A stretch of 50,000 nt of DNA from Neocallimastix lanati (nom. inval.) (lineage: Eukaryota; Neocallimastigomycota; Neocallimastigomycetes; Neocallimastigales; Neocallimastigaceae): assembly GCA_016946835.1 (NCBI GenBank), contig JACVTC010000106.1:7501-57500 (forward strand), given 5' to 3'. The notes under the pieces were generated by a model. The model was given only the letters and a program-made list of their open reading frames with translations, was not told the DNA's origin and did not search any database. Below, piece by piece: positions 1-8,661 of this stretch. Numbering within the stretch: position 1 is the stretch's first letter; each line of letters starts with the position of its first letter. Position numbers and translations under genes: made by a program.

Positions 1-1
1 T

Positions 2-1588
2 AATCCAAGTATTCCACAACTTATTTGTATTAATCAAGTCGTAAAACATGTTATTTTATTATTAAATGAAAGAAGTAATATGAATGATTCATCATTAATT
101 AATAATAATAATAATGAACTAAATTATTCTATTGTTCAAGAGTATGTATTACTTATATAAATTATTATCTTTCATATAAATATAAATAAATTTAATATAA
201 AATCAATATTATAAATACATAATAATTTACATATACAATATATATATATATTTACAGTTATTCTTATCAAGCAATACATTCAAAACTTTTTTTATTCTTG
301 CAATTAGCTATTCGTCATTTACCATTAGATAGTTCATTTGAATTGGTAATTATAAATAATTTAATATAAATGTGTCTTTAAGTTATATTTATGTAGTTTT
401 TTTCTTTTTGGATATAATTATTTATAATTAAAGGCTGTTGATATATGGCTTTCATATATTCAACCATGGGGAGAGAAAAAGAAAAACATCAATATTACAG
501 GTGATTGGTAAGTGTAATAGCTTAATTATAAATATAATATATATTGAATTTAATTTTTTTTTAGTTAATTAATTATATTTTATTTACAAATAATAATATA
601 ATAACTATTGTAATATTATTTAAGGGCATCATATGTTTATGATAATTATTTGTATTATTCTATTATATTTATGACATTTTTGTTGAGAGTCATACACTTT
701 GACTTTTCGCTCTCAAGAATTAATAATAAAACTCTAGAAAATATAAAGGAAAATCAATTAGATATTCTTAAGAAAGTATTAAATGTTTATTCAAATCAAA
801 ATTTGTTAAAGTTTTTAAGGGAAACTGAAAGTATTATATTATCAACTGATAATATTCAGCAAATTCAAGGTTTTTCAAATAATACAAATCCATCTATTAT
901 TTTATTACAAAATCATTTAATTGATTTCGGATATGATAAAGATTATCAACCAGTATTTAATATTTTAACTGAAGGAAAATATGAAACTTGGGATACAGTA
1001 AGTATTTTTTTAATATAATTATAATATAATTTTATTATTATAAAATAAATAATAGGGTAAATTACTTATATATATTATATGTTTATAAATTTATATATAT
1101 ATATGATGCATATTTTATATATTAACAAATTATTATGAAAATAATAATAGTTAACAATTATTATAGAAAGTATTAATAATGCTATAACTCAAATTCAGCA
1201 AAGAATATCACCATTTATAAATAATGGGTTATTAAATAAGTTTTCAAATGGTGTAAATATAAAGGTTATTTTTGATGAAACTATTTTAGTATCAAAATTT
1301 ATTATGAATCAGTTTAATAAATTAAATCCAAAATCTCGTGAAATGAATATTATTTTAAATAATCAATTGGAATCACTTAAGAGTGTTTTAAAAATAATTG
1401 AAAATATTTGGGAAATTCCATCCCATATTTCACCAAATTTATTACAACCTCATGAATTAGAAAATTTAAATCAAATTAGACCTGGTGTATATGCTCCAGA
1501 TTATACTATTGATGGTAAATTAACATATGAGGGAAAACAACAAGTAAGTTTGTTATTTTATATATTTAATATTTAATTACTTATTTAG

Positions 1589-1630
<42 letters not shown>

Positions 1631-2181
1631 ATATTTATAAAAATATAATTATTTTCTGTTGTTTATTGAAATAAAAGATTATACATGGACTACGAAAATG
1701 TGATAATACAAATATAAAAATTAAGCCAACACCAAGACAAAGAGATATGATATTCTCATATGAAATAACACCATTGGTACATTTGACTAATTATTTGTCA
1801 GATGTAGCTAACCAAAAAGTAAGTGTTAAAATATTTATAAATATTTATTAATAAGTCAAATATTAATCTAAAATTTAGTATAATATTCTTCTTAGTCTCC
1901 TTGGTAGCCGTAATATTTATGTTCCAAGATTTTTGTTTAAAGTAAATTTCAATTTCAGATTCTTAGCTTCATATCAGAATATATTATTTTTCTTTATTCT
2001 TGGATTAATTATCTACAGTTTATGTAGATATAGTTGGACTATTAATCTTTTTGGATTTTTAATTGTTGCATTCATAATATATACTATTAATACTAAATCC
2101 AAAAATAATAGTAATATTTATAGATATAATAAAAATAAATATTCAAGTATTAATAATAAAAGTTATTATACAAATAAATAA
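2..2181 (+). CDS. SMPD4: SMPD4-like protein (neutral sphingomyelinase 3 family), C-terminal part
   Basis: Seven exons join in one frame: 2-141 (5' end outside the window), 258-345, 434-507, 625-1001, 1167-1543, 1678-1818, 1879-2181, giving 499 residues and TAA. Most donors are GTAAGT, GTATGT or GTAATT and all acceptors end in AG. Family landmarks are in order: LPLDSSFEL and WLSYIQPW early, then YEGKQQIIHGLR and SYEITPLVHLTNYL, then FRFLASYQN followed by two hydrophobic segments near the C-terminus. This matches the animal SMPD4 order (SYLQPWRY, GRYQIINGLRR, RFLGSYR, C-terminal membrane anchor). SMPD4 is described as a neutral sphingomyelinase associated with ER, nuclear envelope and nuclear pores; activity in fungi is inferred only. 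The joint after exon 4 is uncertain: donor GTAAGT at 998 would break the frame, while GTATTT at 1002 keeps it. A pure A-tract (about 1589-1626) lies in the fifth intron. The Asn-run near 107-121 is typical of this genome. Confidence 0.82.
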
Positions 2182-2881
2182 TTTAAATTATGATAAATTT
2201 TTATTTTGTAAAAAATTTAATTAAAAAGAAAAATTATGTATTATAAAACAGAAAGAAATTTAATTTCAATTCTTGAATATAGTAAGAACAAGAACATAAA
2301 ATTTAATATATTAATACATAGATATAATATTTTATTAAGCAATTATTTATTATATTTATTATATATATATATATATCTTAAAGTTTTCAAATTTATTATT
2401 TTAATTTATATCAATAATATAATTTTTTCTAATAAAAATATTAAAAGAATTTAAGTACATTTTTTCCATAATTACTTTGTTAGTTTTTCATATTTATTTG
2501 GTACAAATTACAATTATTAATATTTATTTAAAATTCAAAAGCAACAACGACTAAAACTAAAAAAAAAAAAAAAAAAAAAAAAAATTAGAATTGAGCAATA
2601 AAAACAAAAAAGAACAAATAAAATATATTAATATCAAAGGAAATTTTTATTTTGATATTTTGTGTTTAATAAAATACTAAAATTTAAATTAATTAATATA
2701 TTAATATATAAATATATTATTTTTTCTTATTTAATAATTTTAAGTTTATCCAAATTAATTTATTTTTTTTAAATTTTTTTTTATTAAATAATATATGTAT
2801 AATCCATATTTTTTAAATTAACTTCTAAATTTATAAGAATTTATATTACAATTTCCATTTTCCAATTCCAAAGTATTTTTT

Positions 2882-2924
<43 letters not shown>

Positions 2925-3437
2925 TTAATAATATGCATTTGGAATATATATAAATTAAATTCAAATTTACTTTAATTACTAAAATTATTAATAATACAAT
3001 GGAATATTTAAATATATAATTAAATACTGAGAAATTAAAATAATATAACATTGGATTTATATTGATAATAGTAATAATAATATATACGCTTAAATTTATG
3101 GGAAAAAAAAATAGACAACATAATTTTTATCATTTTTGTAATTTGATTAATAATATTTTAAATATTTTATATACATTTCTATTATCATTTTATTATTATT
3201 ACTTTAATAATTATTAAAATTTTTAACAGAATATTAACTATAGGTGGTTCTATTATTATTATTATTATTATAATTAATGGAAAATATATAAAATATATTT
3301 CAAATACTTATTCTATATATTTTCTAAAACTTTTCTATGAGTAATTTTTGAATTACTTTAATTAATAATAAAATAATAGAATTTGAACTATATTTAAAGT
3401 TAATAAACTTATTTTTTTTTATTTAAATATTATTAAT
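2182..3437. other. AT-rich intergenic region
   Basis: No convincing gene. It holds an A-tract at about 2558-2584, a TTTA tetranucleotide array at about 2879-2926, an ATT run near 3252-3270 and general A/T runs. A 72-codon open frame at 2236-2454 is almost entirely I/L/Y/N/K and is read as chance. The region lies between two convergent genes, so it should contain two 3' ends, but I see no distinctive signal beyond AATAAA-like words. Confidence 0.6.
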
Positions 3438-4063
3438 TTATTGATAATTAGAAGAAGAATTATAATTTGAACCATAGTTAGATGCTGACAATCTCGATCT
3501 TGAAGAAGGTGGTCTTCTATCATTTCTGTCATTTCTGTCATTTCTTCTATCATTTCTTCTATCATCTCTTCTATCATCTCTTCTATAATCATTACCTTCA
3601 TAGTTGTCACGTGAATCTAGAGCATTTATCCCAATTTCAATAGGCCAGTGGAGTAACGGATCCTTTTTGAGATTTGGTTGTGGACCCCATCCAGTAATAT
3701 TTATTTCATCTAATTCAATTTTAATTGTCTACAAATATCCTTAAAAAATTCATTGAAATTCTTTGGTTCTGGATCAGGTGGAAATTGATCATTTCTATAG
3801 CCTCCTCTATCACCAAATTCTCTTCTGCCACCTCTATCATTTCCTCTCCTACCACCTCTGTCATCTCTTCTATCCCCGCCTCTTCTATCATCTCTTCTAT
3901 CTCCTCTTCTATCATCTCTTCTTTCTCCACCTCTTCTATCATCTCTTCTCTCATCTCTGTAATCTCTTCTACGATCACTTCCATAACCTCTGTGATCATC
4001 TCTTCTGTCTCCTCCCCTTCTATCATCTCTTCTATCTCTTCTTTTATAATCGTAATCACCCAT
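3438..4063 (-). CDS. Arg/Asp/Gly-rich protein of unknown function, with a frame break or 23-nt intron
   Basis: The start ATG is at 4063-4061. About 100 residues consist of RRDDRRGG-type repeats (possibly an RNA-binding, RGG-like low-complexity tail), then DPEPKNFNEFFKDICRQL. The first frame stops at 3710, but a second frame continues at once with ELDEINITGWGPQPNLKK and DPLLHWPIEIGINALDSRD, another RRDDRR block and an S/N/Y-rich end, stopping at 3438-3440. The complex non-repeat text on both sides and the shared RRDD repeats say this is one gene. Two explanations fit: a 1-nt indel, or removal of a 23-nt GT...AG segment (3732 down to 3710), which joins the frames as DIYEINITGWG. Other introns in the window are 60 nt or longer, so an intron this short would be unusual. 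I do not recognise the family; the conserved-looking core is about 45 residues with three Trp/Pro-rich clusters. Confidence 0.6.
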
Positions 4064-4581
4064 CTTTTAAAAATTTTAATAACTATTATTAATAAAAATT
4101 ATAAGATGCTTACAAAAAATAATGTTAATAATTCATAATAATTTAATTAAATTATTTTTAATTCTCATTATATTAATTTTATTTTTTATTTGTTTTTTAA
4201 TCATTTTTCTTTTAATTTAGAATTTAATAAAATACATTAAAATAAATTTGCTATATAAATATATAATTATTCAAAATTTACAATTAATAATAAATTAATT
4301 ACAATAATTCTTTAGCTCATATAATACTTTTTATTGGAAATTTTTTCTTCACAAATTTACTTAATTATCAAAATGAATTTTATGTTTTTATATTTTTTTT
4401 AAATTTATAAAAATAAATAGTCCTAAAATATAAATTTTTATTATAAATTTAATAGTTAAATTTAATTATAAATTTATATATTTAAATTTTTAATTTAATT
4501 ATTAATAAAATATAATATAATAAAAATAATATGATAAATACACCAATTTAATTATGTATTTATATATTTTAATAAAATTAA

Positions 4582-4616
<35 letters not shown>

Positions 4617-4687
4617 ATATTTTTTCAGAAATTAGATAAAAGTTTTGTTTACATTATATATATGCGCCATATACATTTTAAATAGTA
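4064..4687. other. AT-rich intergenic region with AAAT array
   Basis: This is upstream of the minus-strand Arg/Asp-rich gene and outside the transposon complex. It holds only A/T-rich DNA and an AAAT tetranucleotide array at about 4578-4618. No gene or structured RNA is apparent. Confidence 0.6.
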
Positions 4688-4695
4688 AATGAATA
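4688..4695 (+). repeat. 8-bp target-site duplication (left copy)
   Basis: AATGAATA lies directly before the GGGGGTGTGTC transposon end and is repeated directly after the CACACTCCCC end at 27085-27092. An 8-bp duplication fits MULE-type or hAT-type DNA transposons. In such AT-rich DNA a chance match is possible, though the G in the word helps. Confidence 0.55.
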
Positions 4696-4860
4696 GGGGG
4701 TGTGTCATTTCGAAAATTTTTATTACATAAATTTGTATTTTGTTGTGGGGAGTGTGCATTTCGAAAATTTTTATTACAAAAATTTGTATTTTATTGTATG
4801 GCTTAAATATTTTTAATTTTAAGCCACTTAATTTTATTAAAAATTCAATGAATAATAATT
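4696..4860 (+). repeat. Left terminal repeats: two TIR subtypes in tandem, with stem-loop
   Basis: Subtype 1 starts GGGGGTGTGTCATTTCG at 4696. Subtype 2 starts GGGGAGTGTGCATTTCG at 4747. Both continue AAAATTTTTATTACA...TTTGTATTTT. Subtype 2 goes on into a stem-loop TGGCTTAAA...TTTAAGCCA (4799-4826). The mirror images of both subtypes are at 26880-27084, but in the opposite nesting order. Only the first 50 bp of subtype 1 is present here; the following GCATTTCGG...ATGGCG part of the other TIRs is missing. Confidence 0.7.
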
Positions 4861-4899
4861 AATTAATTAAATAAATAAAATTACAATTCTCAAAAATTT

Positions 4900-5130
4900 T
4901 CAAACACGTAATCTTACGTGGGGCGTGTATCTAATCGTATCATAGTTTTGTGGCTTTTTTCTACAATTTTTAAAAAGCCATATATTCACAATATGGCGTG
5001 AATAATAAATGTGGTGATATTTTATGACGAAATTTTATAAGCCACCAAGAATTTGGCGAAATTCAACTGGACGAAATTCAACTTTTTGCGAAATACAACA
5101 CTTCAATAAATAATAATTAGGTTAGGTATT
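4900..5130 (+). promoter_or_regulatory. Transposase upstream region with hairpins and repeated GCGAAAT motifs
   Basis: Present upstream of all three MULE copies (also about 20575-20790 inverted and 20830-21060). It contains ACGTAATCTTACGT, hairpins GGCTTTTT...AAAAAGCC and CCATAT...ATATGG, and a triplet of related words GGCGAAATTCAAC, GACGAAATTCAAC and GCGAAATACAAC. Spaced repeats of this kind next to a transposase are often binding sites; that role is an inference. Confidence 0.45.
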
Positions 5131-5135
5131 TCTAT

Positions 5136-5300
5136 TTAACATTGAAAAATAAAATAAAAATAAATAAACATTTTATTTTTTGATGTTTAAAAAATAAAAT
5201 AAAAATAAGAAATAAGAAAACTTTTTTTTTTTTAAACATTGAAAAATAAAATAAAAATAAATAAACATTTTATTTTTTAATGTTTAAAAAATAAAATAAA
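5136..5300 (+). repeat. A/T minisatellite 5' of MULE copy A
   Basis: Two or three degenerate units containing AACATTGAAAAATAAAAT and ATTTTATTTTTTGATG with AAATAAGAAATAAG. The same repeats occur beside copy B (about 20250-20550) and in three units beside copy C (21065-21370). Copy number differs among the three elements, so the array is unstable. Confidence 0.55.
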
Positions 5301-5481
5301 AATAAATAAATAAAATAGTAAATAAAGAAATAATAAATAATTAATAATTAAATAATTATTTAAATAATTATATAATTAATTAAAAAAAGAATTATTATTT
5401 TAAATATTAAAAAAAAAAAAAGTTTCAAAGCATTTAAAAGTATATTTATTGAAATATTTTATTAAAAAATTTTAATTATCA

Positions 5482-6916
5482 ATGGAAGACAATATAGAAA
5501 TTGAAATAAGTGAAACAAATCGAGGAAATGAACAAATTATTATTAATAAAAAACACAAATTTAATTTTTCATTTCAAAGGAAAGATAAATCAAAAATTTA
5601 TAGATGCACTGAATATAAGACTTTAAATAAATGTAAATCTTTAATTATTTTAAATGATAAAAAGGAGGTTTTAAAATATGAAAGTTTACATAACCATCTC
5701 GAAAAAGAAATTGATGTGTCTATATCAGTAGCAAAGCATAAAATTAAGGAAGAAATTAAAAAATATTCAATTCCTATGAATATAAAACCTAAACATATAT
5801 TTAATGCCGTTTCTCAAGAAATGGAACTTATATGTCCCGAATATAGTACAATTAGATCCCAAATAATAAGAAATATAAATAAACAATTTCCACCAAACAT
5901 AAAAAGTTTTGATGATATTCCCATTGAATCAGAATATTATAAAACGAAAAGAAATGAAAATTTTATGATATTTAAAAATACTGATATAATAATCTTTCAA
6001 TCACCATTCCAAGCATATTTATTTTCGAATTATCATAAAAATATATTTGCGGACGGTACATTTTATGCAGCACCGAAATTTAGTTATCAGTTATTTATAA
6101 CAAGAACTTATGTTGGGGAATTTAATATGTTTTACACTACTTCCATTTCTATATTAAATAATAAAAAACAATCTACATATGAAACATTATTTAAAGAAAT
6201 AAAAAAAATGCAAATAAATTTAGGAGTAATACATTAATTACTACAATTAATTCTCATTGTGATTTTGAACAAGGTATATCTAATGCCGTAAATAAAGTTT
6301 TTCCCAATATAAATATTAAATATTGTGTTTGGCATTACAAAAGATCATTAGAAAAACAAAAAAATATATTATGTTATCATGAAGTGAAGAATAATAATGA
6401 TGTATATATTTATTATAAAGCTATTTCGAACTTACCGTTTATAAACCCTAACTATATATTTGATATTTATATTATAATAAAAAGAATTTGTCAAAAAAAA
6501 AAGTATATTAATTTTCTACAATTTTTAGAATATTTTAATAAAAATTATTTACTTAAGTATAATGTTAATAATTGGAATTATTATGAAAATATAGAGCATT
6601 TAACAAACAATGCATCAGAATTTTATAATAGCAACTTAAATAATATATTTCCAAATAAACCTTTATTTTATAAATTAATATATATATTAAAAGAAGAAGA
6701 AAACTTATCTTATAATGATTATCAAAGGAGAACTAAAGGAACTTGGAAAAAAAGCAAAAAATATTTAGTGCAACTGATGAAATTAAAATTTTAATTGAAA
6801 ATTACAGAAGTAAGGAAATAAATTTATTTTATAATGGATGCAAAAGAAATGAATCAATTAAATTATGGAAAGAATGTTTAATTGATTTAAATGATATAAA
6901 TATTAATTTAAAATAA
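5482..6916 (+). pseudogene. MULE transposase with FLYWCH-type zinc finger, copy A (frameshifted)
   Basis: The first frame (5482-6237, 251 aa) opens with a FLYWCH-like finger (C47, C54 of YRCTEYKTLNKCKS, then H...H of SLHNHLE) and the start of the MULE transposase domain with the first catalytic Asp in FADGTFYAAP. The frame breaks at an A8 run (6201-6208). The -1 frame continues without a stop through INSHCDFEQG (second Asp) and CVWHYKRS, then TNNASEFYN with the third acidic residue. A 7-A run near 6747 (8 in copy C) then shifts the frame again before the natural end at 6916. MULE transposases move DNA by cut-and-paste using a DDE site in the nucleus. This copy differs from copy C at only a few residues, so the two are recent relatives. 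As it stands it cannot make full-length protein unless frameshifting occurs at A AAA AAA. Confidence 0.85.
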
Positions 6917-6917
6917 A

Positions 6918-7075
6918 TATTCTTAATTTAAAAAATTCTAGAAAAATACAAATTTATTTATTTTAAATTTATATTTATAATCGTTTAAATAATAATTAAA
7001 TAATCTTAATTTAAAAAAAGGTAGAAAAAATACAAATTTATTTACCTATTGTGTTTATTTAATAATCTTAATAGA
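6918..7075 (+). repeat. 84-bp tandem repeat downstream of MULE copy A
   Basis: About two units containing TCTTAATTTAAAAAA, GCTAGAAAAATACAAATTT and TATAATCGTTTAAATAATA. Copy C has four units of exactly 84-bp spacing (23044-23340), and copy B has about three (18800-19005, inverted). It lies between the transposase stop and the conserved AAAACCGATTTATTTG flank. Confidence 0.65.
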
Positions 7076-7414
7076 AATTATCTTTTAGTTATTTTTATTA
7101 AGTAATTTATAACTAAAACCGATTTATTTGATACTAGTTAAAATTTTGTTAATATCAATATCAATATTATATAATTAAAAAATTTTATTAATATCAATAT
7201 CAATATTATTGTAACGGAGGTGCTTCTATTGTAAAGGCGGGATGAGATATAGAAACACAGAAAGGAGAAAACTCAATAGGTTTACACTATCTGTATAAAT
7301 AATTCGTTTTATTAGAAATATTTTTTATTAATTATAAAATTTAAAATAATTATTAATATTAATCAACAAGGTAATATTTCGAATTACTTATACGTTAATT
7401 ATTATTAATAAAAG

Positions 7415-7440
7415 CACGAAGAAAAATATTTTCATTCGTG
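7415..7440. other. Stem-loop CACGAA/TTCGTG within solo LTR
   Basis: CACGAA (7415-7420) pairs with TTCGTG (7435-7440). A second stem, TTTCGGTT (7631-7638) with AACCGAAA (7647-7654), has an 8-nt loop. They are GC-richer than their surroundings and may be structures in the LTR transcript. No function is known. Confidence 0.4.
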
Positions 7441-7752
7441 AAGTTCGCACTATTTATACTTTTAACGGAAAAACAGTTTTAACATGTAAAAATAATTTTA
7501 AAGAAATATTTAGAAATATGTTTGTAATAATTAATAATGTAAAGTTTCTAGAATATAGATTTTAATTGATGAAAATGAATCTTATCAAAAAAGAATAAAA
7601 TAATTTATATAATAAGAATTTCTAAATTCATTTCGGTTGAATTACGAACCGAAAGAATCTTTAACTTTCTATAATTTTATACAGAAAGAATATTCAAGAA
7701 GATATTATTAATAATTAATAAAATAATTAATAAAATAATTATTTATGCAAAA

Positions 7753-7825
7753 TGGGTTGAGGTGTGAGTCGAACCCATGAAGTATTGGTCATGGTCAATG
7801 TAACTAACCATTGAACCAGAGTTCT
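7753..7825 (-). pseudogene. tRNA-derived sequence (A and B box like), degenerate
   Basis: On the minus strand TGGTTCAATGGTTAG resembles an A box/D-arm and GGGTTCGACTC a B box/T-arm, at normal tRNA spacing, with a possible CAT anticodon between ATTG and CAAT. The acceptor ends do not pair well and the D-stem is poor, so it is unlikely to be a working tRNA. It could be a tRNA relic or a tRNA-derived SINE fragment trapped in the solo LTR. Confidence 0.4.
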
Positions 7826-7892
7826 AATTTTACTAACTGAATGATAAGAATGTACTAAATAATGCATTCTTAATTAAATCTACGATTTATTT

Positions 7893-8627
7893 TGTCGAAA
7901 TTACAACTGAATTAAATTTCAATTTCAATTAATTTCAATTAAAATTATTAAAAACAAAATAATTAATAAAAATTTATAATTCATTAATTATTCTTTAAAT
8001 TTTATTTATTTTATAATATTATAAGTTATTTGATCATCTTAGGACCAGCTTAGGCCTACTGATTCTAATGATATCATATTAAACTTAAATATTATTAATA
8101 AATAAAATATTTATTAACATGAATCATTTGGTCATGTCATCCTTGATTCATAAATTAATGTTTATGTATTAATTTATGTTATATTGATTTAATTAATTAT
8201 TAATTATTAATTACTATATTAAATATTTAAATTTAATATTATATTATATATATTAGCTAATATATTAGATTAAAAAATATAATTTATTTATATTAAACAT
8301 ATTCTTATACTAAATATTATTATTATCAACTTTATATTATTATTATCAATATTCTCAAACCTACAAAGTATAAAAAGAAAATTCAAATTTATCTTTTTGT
8401 CCTTTGTAAGGTTATAGTTAACCTATTATAATATAACTATATATTTTTATTAATAAATAAGAATTTTTATTATATCAAACCAATTATTAGTTTTAATTAA
8501 GTGTTAAATTAACAAATTTAACTTTATAACTCTTTTATTTTAGTAATTTACTTATATCTATATAGTTATATTATATAGATATATCAACCTGATTCCTCGT
8601 TAAATTCAACCTGTTTACTTTTTAACA
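7893..8627 (+). repeat. 5' LTR of chromovirus
   Basis: 735 bp, starting TGTCGAAATTACAAC and ending TTTACTTTTTAACA, preceded by TATTT. It carries a TATA box at 8369 and the predicted RNA start at 8406, so U3 would be about 513 bp and R-U5 about 222 bp. It matches the 3' LTR along its whole length as far as I could compare by eye. Confidence 0.92.
8369..8415 (+). promoter_or_regulatory. LTR promoter: TATA box and predicted transcription start
   Basis: TATAAAAAG at 8369-8377 lies 37 nt before GTAAGGTTAT (8406-8415), whose exact complement is the primer-binding site at 8628. In self-priming elements the priming RNA is the very 5' end of the transcript, which predicts a start at 8406. AGGTTA-TAGT-TAACCT (8409-8424) can also form a small hairpin there. 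Confidence 0.65.
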
Positions 8628-8637
8628 ATAACCTTAC
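8628..8637 (+). promoter_or_regulatory. Primer-binding site, self-priming type
   Basis: ATAACCTTAC immediately follows the 5' LTR. It is the perfect reverse complement of 8406-8415 in the same LTR and I see no match to the initiator Met tRNA end. Tf1 of fission yeast uses an 11-nt site of the same kind beginning ATAAC. Confidence 0.7.
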
Positions 8638-8661
8638 CTCAGAAAAGAGAATCACCTTGAT

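Noticed and set aside
2236-2454. 72-codon open frame after the SMPD4 gene
   Set aside because: It is almost entirely I, L, Y, N and K as expected of random A/T DNA, and has no family motif.
3725-4138. Plus-strand Ser/Ile-rich frames opposite the Arg/Asp-rich gene
   Set aside because: They are the complement of RRDD codons. The minus strand continues into complex sequence and the plus strand does not.
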